Under the pieces are notes generated by a model, which was given only the letters and a program-made list of their open reading frames with translations, ran no database searches and was not told the origin of the DNA. A stretch of DNA of 64,000 bases from a virus: positions 79,891 to 143,890 of the IMG/VR virus record IMGVR_UViG_3300030114_000003. The stretch is one strand, 5' to 3'. The position numbers were made by a program, and so were the translations under genes. Shown one piece after another: positions 34,781 through 43,586 of this stretch; position 1 is the stretch's first letter, and each line of letters begins with the position of its first letter.

Positions 34781-36389
34781 AAAATTTATCTCTTTTCATA
34801 AATACTTTTCTTCCTTTAGAATCATATTCATTTATAGGTCTTAATTCTTGTCTTAGCATAAATATCTTTTTGTTATCTATATAGATTACAGGGAATTCAC
34901 CATCACCATAATATCTATCAAATATTTCATTTATCTTATCTTCTAGAGTTTCATCTTTATATCTAACATCATTTACTGACAAAGCATATTTTTTCATAAT
35001 AGGTTGCTTTTGGTAGTAAAATCTCATTATGGCGTTAAATCCTTCATCAACAGCCTCTATACACTCAGTATCGTCATCTCTTGTTCTACCCAAAGTTTGT
35101 ATTGCTAAGGGTTCCGATTTGAATGGTTCAGCCAGTATAACAGTAGTAGCTAGACCTTTTATATCCATAGCAGCTCCACAAGATTTAGTTGTAGATAGTA
35201 TATATTTTTTATCTAATTGTGATCTTTTGATATCCTTTGAAGTAGTGCTTGTGTATATTCCTATATGTCCAATTAAAAAAGGATAATACATTTCCATCCA
35301 TGCTTTTACTACTTCTATTGAACGATTTACTCCTATATAAAATAAAATCTTACCATTCTTAGCAAGAGTTCTATCTATTATTACTCTTAAGATATTATAA
35401 AAATTAGGACGTCTTATAATATAATCCCCTGTATATTTATTTCTATCTAATCCATATTTATTCTTACAATAAGATATATCAGCCGCAGTCGGATGAGAAT
35501 TGTATCTCATACCTAAATAATCAGTATGAGGATCTTTAGTCTCATCAAATAAATCTATAGAAGGGACATTTTTAAAATATATCTTATATATTCTATCTTG
35601 GTCTTCACTAGAACGACAAGGGGAACCTGTTAAATAATAATTCTTATATGTATTTGTATAGAAATCTATCAACATCATGGCTTTAAAATTTAAATGAGCT
35701 TCATCTATATATTTAATTCCTACTCTTAATTTTACAAATAGTTCAGATATTTTATCAAACCCGTATTTTTGACCATATGATATAATTGTATCCATACTAG
35801 CTAATATGAATTTAAATTTATGTACACCTTGTTTTAATATAGAATGAATAGATGGAGTGCCTGCAATAATGAATATCTCTCTAGGTTTAATATCTGTATA
35901 TTTTAATATTTCTTGTTTCCATTGTTCTATCCATGATAATGATGAGGTTAACATTATACTTCTATATCCAATGAAAGCTGAAGTTGCTATAGAACAATAT
36001 GTTTTTCCAACTCCTGGAGCTAAATTTACTGCTAACATAGATTTTGTTGTTGTATAATAATATTCACTTTTTCCTAACATAAATCTTAATGTTTCTCTTT
36101 GATTATTATCTCTTGGTGGGTGTCTTAATTTTATTGGTTCTATCTTGTCCATAGGATCGTGTCTTTTATTTAATTGTGGTATACAATTAAATTTATTCTT
36201 TATATAAGAAATATCTACTCCTCTTGGTATAACTAATTGTCTTTCTTCTTGTTTATAATACATTCCAAATGGAAATCTTGTGTGTGTACTAGGATCAAAT
36301 ATACTAAAGAAATTCTCTAAAGATTCACAATCACCTAAATCGTAATCATTTATAATAATTTTACTATGTTCCACAACAATCTTAATCAC
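34779..36389 (-). CDS. SF2 DNA helicase (UvsW-like) with C-terminal FM tags
   Basis: 536 residues. Walker A at 124-130 (APGVGKT), motif Ib/II with YIDEAH near 226, TGSPCRSS near 258 (motif III), and C-terminal helicase blocks ILFYIGVNRSIEVVKAW near 350 and IQTLGRTRDDDTECIEAVD near 438 (motif VI, Q-x-x-GRxxR). T4 UvsW-like enzymes remodel forks and recombination intermediates. The C-terminal 40 residues are not part of the helicase fold and hold two tags, KKIFMLRQEL and GRKVFMKRDKF; the last ends the protein and nearly matches the RNA polymerase beta' tail. Start is GTG at 36389, behind GAGGTGA. Confidence 0.85.
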   Translation of the reverse strand: MIKIVVEHSKIIINDYDLGDCESLENFFSIFDPSTHTRFPFGMYYKQEERQLVIPRGVDISYIKNKFNCIPQLNKRHDPMDKIEPIKLRHPPRDNNQRETLRFMLGKSEYYYTTTKSMLAVNLAPGVGKTYCSIATSAFIGYRSIMLTSSLSWIEQWKQEILKYTDIKPREIFIIAGTPSIHSILKQGVHKFKFILASMDTIISYGQKYGFDKISELFVKLRVGIKYIDEAHLNFKAMMLIDFYTNTYKNYYLTGSPCRSSEDQDRIYKIYFKNVPSIDLFDETKDPHTDYLGMRYNSHPTAADISYCKNKYGLDRNKYTGDYIIRRPNFYNILRVIIDRTLAKNGKILFYIGVNRSIEVVKAWMEMYYPFLIGHIGIYTSTTSKDIKRSQLDKKYILSTTKSCGAAMDIKGLATTVILAEPFKSEPLAIQTLGRTRDDDTECIEAVDEGFNAIMRFYYQKQPIMKKYALSVNDVRYKDETLEDKINEIFDRYYGDGEFPVIYIDNKKIFMLRQELRPINEYDSKGRKVFMKRDKF

Positions 36390-36437
36390 TTCTAATCACC
36401 TCAATAATAAGTTTTAGATGTTGTAAGAATAAAAAAT

Positions 36438-36461
36438 AAAGGGTGAAACAAATCACCCTTT
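36438..36461 (-). terminator. Rho-independent terminator
   Basis: AAAGGGTGA-AACAAA-TCACCCTTT followed on the minus strand by ATTTTTTATT. It ends the zinc-ribbon gene. Confidence 0.8.
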
Positions 36462-36466
36462 AAAGT

Positions 36467-38572
36467 TTAACTTAATTTTATTAAATTTTTGATTCCTTTA
36501 ATACCTATTTGCATAGTTCCATAATAACAAGTATTTGGTAAAGTATTATCTGTTACTACAATTACATCATCATCAACAAATACTCCTTCAAGAGTACAAT
36601 TATCATAAACTTTTAATTCAGTAAAAATCTTAATTTTATCTCCTATATTAATTCCTTTAATATTAAGTGTTGTATATATAGATGTATCATCTACATATTT
36701 TACTTTAGTACTACATAATCCGCAAGTAATATTCTCTTTCATTTTTCCTGTTATTTTTCCACATTTACATGTATATCTTTCAAGAAATGAATTTTCATAT
36801 TTACCTGATTGTAAATCATTTATTCTTTTTATGAAATATTCAGGTATATCTAAATTAATAGGTCTAGTTGAAAAATTTTTTTGAAATCTAGGAACTTTAG
36901 ATATTATTAAAATATCATCAAGATTAAATATAGGATGTTGATATGAGGTATCATTTCCATTTAAACAACAAAATTCTATATTTCTTTCACTAAGATTATT
37001 CACTATACATTTATAATAAAATTTTTCATCTTTAGTAACAAATTGAACTTGGTCTCCTATCATAATATTCTTCTCTTTAATTTGTTCTTTAGCTGTTGTT
37101 GAAGAATTACATGATTCTGTACATTTAATTTTATCATCTTTTGGATTAAATAATGAATCTAAGAAAGAGTTTTTTCTATCTATAGATGAAGCTTCAAAGT
37201 CTTTAATAAGATTACAAATTTCATTAGTATCTTTATGAAAATCTTTCATTAATTGTTCCCTTTTTCTTCTAAAATCTTCACGCATAGTAGTATTAATTGG
37301 ATTTATAGTATTATATGGTAGTTTGATATCTAAATTATTTAAGTTTTTAAAGATTTCTTTATCCTTACTATATCTTTTATTTAATTCCTTTTTACTTATT
37401 TTTCTAAATTCCATTAATTTATATGTATCCATTTTACTAATAAAATCTTCTATTTCTTTTTTCATTTCATCATTTTTAGCCATATTTTCTTTAACAACAT
37501 CTCTTATACTAAACATTTCTTTCATTTCTTTAGAACTTAATTTACAATTAGTATATCTATCTTTAGGTTCTACTTTTCTTCGTAAACCAAACCCTCCTCT
37601 ATAAGTTGGAATATCTTTTATATTTGTTTTTATTGGTTCTAAATGTTTAACACTATTTAACATCTCTCTCATATCATCAATTATAATATTTGGCAATTTA
37701 TTTTCTTCCATCTTATGAAGAGATAGGATTCTTGCAAATGATTTATAGTATGGAATAAGATCGAATTTATCTAAAATAGAATTTGATATCTTATTGAATT
37801 CCTCGAATTCTTCTTTTGTAGTATTTCCTCCTATTATTTTTGGTATTAATTTAGAACCTTTTTTATCTAATAAATATAACTCCCTATTTATATCAGGGTT
37901 ACGATTAATAAATTCTAATTCTTCTTCAGTCAAATCTTCTTCTAATTTTGTAATATATTCTTTGTTCTTTATAAATACATTTATATTATCAATCATTACT
38001 CTTATAACAAATTCAAATTGTTTATCATCTACAACTTTTATATTATATCTTATTAATTTTTCAGATGCATATTCAAAAGGGTTTTCTTTAAATTTTTCAT
38101 CATCAAAAACATCTATTATTATATTAAGAATACTTCCAAGAACATTACTACTATATATTGAACTTGATATACATGTATCTTTGTAAACAGATTTTAAAAG
38201 CTTATCATTGTTCTTTAAATAGTCTTTCATAAATTTTTTCTCCTTTAATTCATCTTCTTTTTCTTTTATTTTTTCTTCTTCATATTTATTCATCACAGAT
38301 GATATTGCTGGTAGTATCATAGTAATAATCGTATGATTATCCAAAAGTATACCATCTCTTTCAGCTAATATCCCTCCATATTCTTTCACGTTTAATCCTA
38401 AAACTTCTTTATCTTTTATATATTTATTTTTTAAATCTAATACTTCGAAAAAAGTGTTAATAATTTTAGTCGTAATTTTATAATCTACTATAAGACCTTT
38501 TCCATTTAATATCTCTCTTACCTCTGTGATAAATTCCTTATTAGTTCCTAATTCATTTACATTAATATTCAT
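36467..38572 (-). CDS. Large helical protein with a beta'-like zinc ribbon
   Basis: 701 residues, start ATG at 38572 behind GAGGGAG; a longer start lacks a ribosome site. Residues 1-430 are charged and helical, then about 430-540 are basic/polar. Near 605-630 is YTCKCGKITGKMKENITC then GLCSTKV, four cysteines in the order of the RNA polymerase beta' N-terminal zinc finger (bacterial CLCGKYK...GVICEKCGVEV), which the beta' N-part gene in this window lacks. A small beta-rich end follows. It lies between the helicase and beta' C-part genes, all on the minus strand. Whether it belongs to the polymerase is not established. Confidence 0.55.
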   Translation of the reverse strand: MNINVNELGTNKEFITEVREILNGKGLIVDYKITTKIINTFFEVLDLKNKYIKDKEVLGLNVKEYGGILAERDGILLDNHTIITMILPAISSVMNKYEEEKIKEKEDELKEKKFMKDYLKNNDKLLKSVYKDTCISSSIYSSNVLGSILNIIIDVFDDEKFKENPFEYASEKLIRYNIKVVDDKQFEFVIRVMIDNINVFIKNKEYITKLEEDLTEEELEFINRNPDINRELYLLDKKGSKLIPKIIGGNTTKEEFEEFNKISNSILDKFDLIPYYKSFARILSLHKMEENKLPNIIIDDMREMLNSVKHLEPIKTNIKDIPTYRGGFGLRRKVEPKDRYTNCKLSSKEMKEMFSIRDVVKENMAKNDEMKKEIEDFISKMDTYKLMEFRKISKKELNKRYSKDKEIFKNLNNLDIKLPYNTINPINTTMREDFRRKREQLMKDFHKDTNEICNLIKDFEASSIDRKNSFLDSLFNPKDDKIKCTESCNSSTTAKEQIKEKNIMIGDQVQFVTKDEKFYYKCIVNNLSERNIEFCCLNGNDTSYQHPIFNLDDILIISKVPRFQKNFSTRPINLDIPEYFIKRINDLQSGKYENSFLERYTCKCGKITGKMKENITCGLCSTKVKYVDDTSIYTTLNIKGINIGDKIKIFTELKVYDNCTLEGVFVDDDVIVVTDNTLPNTCYYGTMQIGIKGIKNLIKLS

Positions 38573-38606
38573 ATGTAATCGCTCCCTCATTTTTAATTAT
38601 TTTAAA

Positions 38607-38783
38607 TTAACATTTTTTAAGTACAATATGTTTTGATATAGTTTGAGCTAATTCTTTTCTTCTCCTTTCTCTATCTTGTAAAGGGTTAGTATAATTAATA
38701 TTTTTTTCATTATTATATGTGTAATCTCCTTCCATTTCGTTTAATAGTTTTACACATAACTTTTTTACTAAAGTTTTAATCAT
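38607..38783 (-). CDS. Small basic protein, 58 aa
   Basis: ATG at 38783 follows AAAGGAGAGATTAAT, and the frame codes 58 residues starting MIKTLVKKLCVKLLNEMEG and ending SKHIVLKKC. A DRERRRKELAQ helix is in the middle. A class A promoter-like motif lies 40 bases upstream, so it probably heads the transcript that includes the 701-residue gene. No family recognised. Confidence 0.55.
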   Translation of the reverse strand: MIKTLVKKLCVKLLNEMEGDYTYNNEKNINYTNPLQDRERRRKELAQTISKHIVLKKC

Positions 38784-38821
38784 ATTAATCTCTCCTTTAT
38801 AATTAATATTATATATTCATT

Positions 38822-38847
38822 CACTATTATAATATACAATTATAATT
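38822..38847 (-). promoter_or_regulatory. Class A promoter-like motif
   Basis: Minus-strand TTATAATTGTATATTATA then ATAGTGA, upstream of the 58-residue gene. Confidence 0.55.
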
Positions 38848-38896
38848 TTTTATATTTACAAAAATAGGATAATCCTATGTAATGTAATCATAAGAT

Positions 38897-38924
38897 ATGT
38901 GGTGTGGGAATTACCCCACCCACA
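38897..38924 (-). terminator. Probable terminator hairpin
   Basis: GTGGG/CCCAC core with imperfect outer pairing (ATGTGG...CCACAT) right after the stop at 38932. The downstream T-tract on the minus strand is poor, so efficiency is doubtful. Confidence 0.45.
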
Positions 38925-38931
38925 TTTTAAA

Positions 38932-39195
38932 CTATCTGAGTTTTTTGATTTTATGTACTTGGTTTATATAAATTTCAACTTTATTTAATCTTGTATCAGT
39001 AAGTTCTAAAGAATCTTTAAAGATCTTTGATACTTGTCCTGATAATGTACTAAGGATTTTATTTTCTCCAAGTTTAAGCGTTACTTCTATTTTATCTCCT
39101 ACGAAAATATTCATAATTGAATATTTAAAACTAGAAAATATTTCTCTTCTTTCGTATTGTTTTTTCAATGCAGTTTGATTCTTAAGTTTACTCAT
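38932..39195 (-). CDS. Small beta-barrel-like protein, 87 aa
   Basis: After a basic helix (LKNQTALKKQYERREIF), residues 30-87 form five predicted strands: VGDKIEVTLKLGENK, ILSTLSGQVSKIFKDSLEL and KVEIYINQVHKIKKL. Length and strand order are like Sm/Hfq or SH3-like small barrels, but no Sm1/Sm2 signature is clear, so the fold call is tentative. Co-oriented with RNA polymerase beta' C-part 55 bases upstream. Confidence 0.4.
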   Translation of the reverse strand: MSKLKNQTALKKQYERREIFSSFKYSIMNIFVGDKIEVTLKLGENKILSTLSGQVSKIFKDSLELTDTRLNKVEIYINQVHKIKKLR

Positions 39196-39250
39196 TTTTT
39201 ATATACTCCCATCTTTGTTAACTTTCTTAAGTTTATATTTTATGCAACGT

Positions 39251-41371
39251 TTATTCTAATTTATCACGTTTCATAAATATCGTTTTCCCAGTCGAATCTT
39301 TATCACCAAAAGTTGTTTTAGTAACTTTTGTTTTATCTGAAAGGTATTCTTGTGGTTTTACTACAAAGAATAAATCTAAGAAACTAGGTTTATTCTTCTT
39401 AAAAGTTAATGGATTGTATAATGCAGCCTTAATACCTTCAAATGCCATAGTAACACTAATTGAAGGATGGTTTGTTAAAGCTGTTTTAAGTGCAAGTATT
39501 CTATATTTCTGATTAGGAACACTCCAATCGGGTCTATCTAATATAAAATCTGTACTTCTGATTTGATTAGATATAATTGTTTCTGCATGTACGGATGATA
39601 AATGCATTCCTCCTTCTCCTAAATTATGCAGTAATGTTTCCAGAATTTGTTGCATATTGAAACCTTCTGTTGTATCTTTATGGTTGATAGTTTTTCTGAT
39701 TTTATTTAACGTATCATTTAGATCGTTATTAATATTATCTACAGAGAACAAAGGTAAACCTTTAAGTTTATCTAGATCTATCAATATTTCATGATTATCT
39801 CCAGGTATTCCATATTCTCTTATAGAGTTATTTAAATCAGCTGTTAAAAACAAGTCATTACAATCAGCAGTTTTTATTTGTATTCTATTACCATCTGATA
39901 GTTGAATATGGAAATTAGGAATATATTCTCTCATTTCCCCACTCATTTCATCTTCTTCTTCAGAATCTATCCATATAGTATTAGCTGCAATAACAAGTTT
40001 ACAATTAGTAAAATCAACATCAGGTTTCAATTTCAAATTATTCCAATCGACTATAAAATAGTCAACAAATCCTGTACTCCATATTAGTGCTCTTACTGCG
40101 GCTTCCAATAAATGCTTAGCAGATAGCATTTTTTGAGTTAATTCAGATGACATTAATTCTGCTGCTATTTTTCCTGCATTGATTAATCTAACTATATAAG
40201 CTAGATGACCATAACACTTATAACAAATGCCATGTCCTTCTACATGAGAACGACATGTCATTGGAGAACGTAAAAATATTGTCTTGTCAAATAAATGTGT
40301 ATCAGTTTCTTTTAATAGATATTCCATACCATTGGGAGTCATTCTATAAAACCTTGAATTGTATAATCTTATATTCTTTCTAGTTATAGTAACTGGTACG
40401 AAATTTCTAGTTCCACAATCATAATTTGGATCTTCGTGGTTAAAAGAATCTATATTATTGATACCCAATAGTCTAGCAAAATATCCTGAATCGGATACGT
40501 TATCTTCGACTATTATTTGAGCAAGACGCCCACTATGGGATTCTATGTGGTATGATAGTAAATCATTTACACCTCCAATTAAGAAGTTTGTATTTACTAC
40601 TGTAGGAAATATCCCACCCATACCGTCTGGTTTAGTACCAATATTGATACCAAACTCTTTAAACTGTTTCGTATTAATTCCTTCTTGTGCCCTAAAGAAA
40701 CTAGCCAATCCATGTTTAGATTGTTTAATTCTTTCTACAGCTTCCATAGTATAATCCATTCCTACATTCTTTATTTCATCTAAAGGAACGTCTTTTCCTA
40801 TATTGGCATGTATACATTCATTAAATCTTGGATCTTCATTCATTAGTATTACGAAGTCTTCCAAGTTGATAGTATTAGCTAGGAACATACTAAATTCATT
40901 AATATCTAACAGTTTATGAAGACAATCATCAATAATATTATTTAAATCAATAATATCAATAGATGTAGTATACTCATCTATAAGATAATTGTCTATGTAC
41001 TCTTTAATGTTTTTCTTTGTGATACAATCTTCAAAGAATATGTATTTAGGTTTAATTACTCTATTTGTCTTTACTATGATATACCACATTATAAGATTCA
41101 TCCATAAATCAGGTATACTCATTTTACAGTACTTATCTTCATCGAATTTTAATGTAATCATGTAATCTGTCATATATTCTGTTTCTATTGTATCTTTCAT
41201 CAGATTCAATATACCAGTATAATGAGCATCATAATTATTGATATTTAGTGTTCTTACATCAAATATCATTTGTTTATTTTTTGCAAAATCTGCAAATACA
41301 TAATAGTTATCATAGTATAAAACTATGTCATTCAAGTCTTGTATAATGTCATCAATAAATTCGCTTTTCAT
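39251..41371 (-). CDS. RNA polymerase beta' subunit, C-terminal part
   Basis: 706 residues. Landmarks: KHGLASFFRAQEGINTKQF then GGIFPTVVNTNFLIGGVNDLLSYHIESHSGRLAQ near 220-285, matching the bacterial beta' block around the bridge helix (RGLMA...[24 protein letters not shown]); DSGYFARLL near 295; CGTRNFVP near 317; SPMTCRSHVEGHGICYKCYG near 370-390, a zinc site; then ELTQKMLSAKHLLEAAVRAL, in place of EPGTQLTMRTFHxGG. The N-part is at 8204-11069. The tail DSTGKTIFMKRDKLE is absent from bacterial beta' and nearly equals the helicase tail. Start ATG at 41371 after GAGGTGA; class A motif upstream. Confidence 0.88.
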   Translation of the reverse strand: MKSEFIDDIIQDLNDIVLYYDNYYVFADFAKNKQMIFDVRTLNINNYDAHYTGILNLMKDTIETEYMTDYMITLKFDEDKYCKMSIPDLWMNLIMWYIIVKTNRVIKPKYIFFEDCITKKNIKEYIDNYLIDEYTTSIDIIDLNNIIDDCLHKLLDINEFSMFLANTINLEDFVILMNEDPRFNECIHANIGKDVPLDEIKNVGMDYTMEAVERIKQSKHGLASFFRAQEGINTKQFKEFGINIGTKPDGMGGIFPTVVNTNFLIGGVNDLLSYHIESHSGRLAQIIVEDNVSDSGYFARLLGINNIDSFNHEDPNYDCGTRNFVPVTITRKNIRLYNSRFYRMTPNGMEYLLKETDTHLFDKTIFLRSPMTCRSHVEGHGICYKCYGHLAYIVRLINAGKIAAELMSSELTQKMLSAKHLLEAAVRALIWSTGFVDYFIVDWNNLKLKPDVDFTNCKLVIAANTIWIDSEEEDEMSGEMREYIPNFHIQLSDGNRIQIKTADCNDLFLTADLNNSIREYGIPGDNHEILIDLDKLKGLPLFSVDNINNDLNDTLNKIRKTINHKDTTEGFNMQQILETLLHNLGEGGMHLSSVHAETIISNQIRSTDFILDRPDWSVPNQKYRILALKTALTNHPSISVTMAFEGIKAALYNPLTFKKNKPSFLDLFFVVKPQEYLSDKTKVTKTTFGDKDSTGKTIFMKRDKLE

Positions 41372-41390
41372 CCTATCACCTCATAAGTAT

Positions 41391-41408
41391 AATATACAAT
41401 TATAAATT
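41391..41408 (-). promoter_or_regulatory. Class A promoter-like motif
   Basis: Minus-strand TTATAATTGTATATTATA then CTTATGAGGTGA, so the motif runs straight into the ribosome site of the beta' C-part gene. It overlaps the 3' end of the 61-residue gene. Confidence 0.55.
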
Positions 41409-41585
41409 ATCTTGAATTTCTATTGTTAGATCAAAGTTATTTACTCCGTTATTTATTATAATCTTTTTATCTTTACCAACTTTAATAAGACTATTGTTTA
41501 AAATTGTTCTTTGTTCTGCAAGTTGATAAAATAATAGGATATCTCCATCTTTATCACCATATTTTTGTATTTCTAATTTTGACAT
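41400..41585 (-). CDS. Hypothetical protein, 61 aa
   Basis: Small beta-rich protein beginning MSKLEIQKYGDKDGDILLFY. Ribosome site AAGGGGG before ATG. The last codons overlap a class A motif for the next gene. No family recognised. Confidence 0.55.
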   Translation of the reverse strand: MSKLEIQKYGDKDGDILLFYQLAEQRTILNNSLIKVGKDKKIIINNGVNNFDLTIEIQDNL

Positions 41586-41606
41586 TTTTATCCCCCTTAA
41601 AATTAT

Positions 41607-42089
41607 TTATTTTAGTATTATACATAAACCTGCTATTATATTTTCTACTGACTTTTCAAAATTTCCAACTTTAATTTTTAATGTTTGTTCACCATTGATA
41701 TCGTCTCTATTAATAAGATCATGAACAAATGACCATACCTTTTTACCATTTTTAATATTAGTATCTTTAGATTCTTCATCTATACAATTATCATACCATC
41801 TATATCCAAATGATGGTTCTAAATTACATAAAGTATCACAGATATTATCATAATTTTCAAATTCTTGTTCTTCTGTTCCACAACCATAATCTTCTTGGCA
41901 ATCTTCTTGTACACATGAAGCATACAAATTTCTAAGAATATCTTTATCCCTAATACTATCTGTATATGAAAATATAGGTGCAATCCACGTAGAATTATCA
42001 TCATTGGTCATTTCTAATATCTTTTTATGCACATCCTCTGGTGCTTTTATACTATAGTATTTTAATGTAATATCATTATTGTCTTTCAT
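41607..42089 (-). CDS. Hypothetical Cys-containing protein, 160 aa
   Basis: Acidic protein with CVQEDCQEDYGCGTEEQ near 65-80 and several other cysteines. Starts MKDNNDITLKYYSIKAPED. No family recognised. Two bases separate its start from the stop of the 467-residue gene, so they are coupled. Confidence 0.55.
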   Translation of the reverse strand: MKDNNDITLKYYSIKAPEDVHKKILEMTNDDNSTWIAPIFSYTDSIRDKDILRNLYASCVQEDCQEDYGCGTEEQEFENYDNICDTLCNLEPSFGYRWYDNCIDEESKDTNIKNGKKVWSFVHDLINRDDINGEQTLKIKVGNFEKSVENIIAGLCIILK

Positions 42090-42092
42090 ATT

Positions 42093-43496
42093 TTATCCTC
42101 TCCTTTTTGAATATATAGGTTTCTTGGTTTTTCTTTCTATTATTTCAGATAATGATTTAGGTTTATTATTATCTGGTAATATATTATTTGGGTACATCTC
42201 GAAAAATGCTTCTGAAGGTGATTTAACTTTATACCCATTACTTGTAATTTTAAAAGGATTTATGTAATCAGTGTGATGTAATGTAGGGTTCCTATTATAT
42301 CTACACACTTCATATATATATTTTAGAGAATCTATATTTCCATCCCATTCTTCTTTTATAACACAATTATCCACATATACATATACATTATTATACCAAC
42401 CTTTATTAGAATATATACAAGATAAGTTATCATTTATTCTCTTAGTAAAACTATTATTACATTCACTGACAAATTCTTCTGCTGAGTTAGGAAATAAGTT
42501 TTTCTTTTCTTTAATAGACATTGAATCAAATTGTTCAAGTTCAATGATAACTATATCTTTTGAAGAATTACTTCCAGTACCATAGTAATGTCCATTTCTA
42601 TTATATGAACGATCATTCATAAATGCGTCTATATTTATATTAAGATTCCCAGATTCGCAACAATATTTAAATTTTGGAAAACCATCTCCTGATGCTACAT
42701 AAACTGATTTATCCCATATTATATAAACAAGTTGATCCTTTTTTAATTTAATATTAAAATTATCTGATACCAATCTAGATCCTTCTGAATCTTTCCAATA
42801 TATTGAACTTTTATCATAATCATATATTGAATTTGGAGATATATGATAAGATGCGAATAAATCATATGTTTTCTTTTTATCATTAATTAATTTTCCTTTA
42901 AATGCGAATTCATCTTTCATTTTTAATTTAGACATACTACATGATTCAATATCATCATGTATAATGATTCTACTTTTATCATAAATCAAATATTTATTTA
43001 GATTAGGAATTGTGTCTAATATAAATTCATCTAATAAAGTTTTATTTGCAATTTCCATAATAGTTTGCACCATATTTTCTTTTTTACTATATTTCACTTC
43101 ATTAAGCCAATTATCTATCATATTTTTAATACTATTATCAGAAATATATCCTGCTACTCCTACATTTATTGGTTCTGGTATATTTTCGTTTGTAGATGTT
43201 ATTATATTATCATTATTATCGCTATTTACAAATATTCCAAATAATCTTTCAATAGTTTCATCTATAGTATTCTCCATAAAAAAGTGATTCACATTACATG
43301 AACCTCCTCTTGTTAAACTTTTTCTTAAAAATGTATCTCTTATTAAACCCATATCTTTACACTCTTCTTTACCAAAATATAATTTATCCAGAATATCATT
43401 AATACGATCACTCTCTGAATATTTTACTTCACAATTCTCTTTATCTTTATTTATTTTCATTTGATGTTCTTTGAATTTATCAGACAATAAACTCAT
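42093..43496 (-). CDS. Hypothetical protein, 467 aa, with Bsp6I-like C-terminal block
   Basis: Starts MSLLSDKFKEHQ at 43496, behind AAGGAGTG; a longer ATG frame begins at the ribosome site. The N-terminal 200 residues are charged and helical; then a beta-rich part. Near residue 370-400 VYVYVDNCVIKEEWDG then NIDSLKYIYEV resembles the VFIDFYRKGEWDG...FDIYEIP block of the adjacent gene at 43587, so the two may share a domain or have arisen by duplication. Function unknown. Confidence 0.5.
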   Translation of the reverse strand: MSLLSDKFKEHQMKINKDKENCEVKYSESDRINDILDKLYFGKEECKDMGLIRDTFLRKSLTRGGSCNVNHFFMENTIDETIERLFGIFVNSDNNDNIITSTNENIPEPINVGVAGYISDNSIKNMIDNWLNEVKYSKKENMVQTIMEIANKTLLDEFILDTIPNLNKYLIYDKSRIIIHDDIESCSMSKLKMKDEFAFKGKLINDKKKTYDLFASYHISPNSIYDYDKSSIYWKDSEGSRLVSDNFNIKLKKDQLVYIIWDKSVYVASGDGFPKFKYCCESGNLNINIDAFMNDRSYNRNGHYYGTGSNSSKDIVIIELEQFDSMSIKEKKNLFPNSAEEFVSECNNSFTKRINDNLSCIYSNKGWYNNVYVYVDNCVIKEEWDGNIDSLKYIYEVCRYNRNPTLHHTDYINPFKITSNGYKVKSPSEAFFEMYPNNILPDNNKPKSLSEIIERKTKKPIYSKRRG

Positions 43497-43586
43497 ATAT
43501 TTTACACACTCCTTCATTAAAATAAATTATAAGTTGATCTATTTAGATATAAACCTTTTTCTATTATTTTTTCTTTTATACTAAAT

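Noticed and set aside
37323-37604. Plus-strand frame opposite the 701-residue protein, and similar frames at 37794 and 38186
   Set aside because: Antisense shadows of a charged helical gene. No ribosome site or family match.
41819-42004. Alternative minus-strand frame (61 aa) inside 41607-42089
   Set aside because: Nested wholly in another frame of the 160-residue gene, with no ribosome site.
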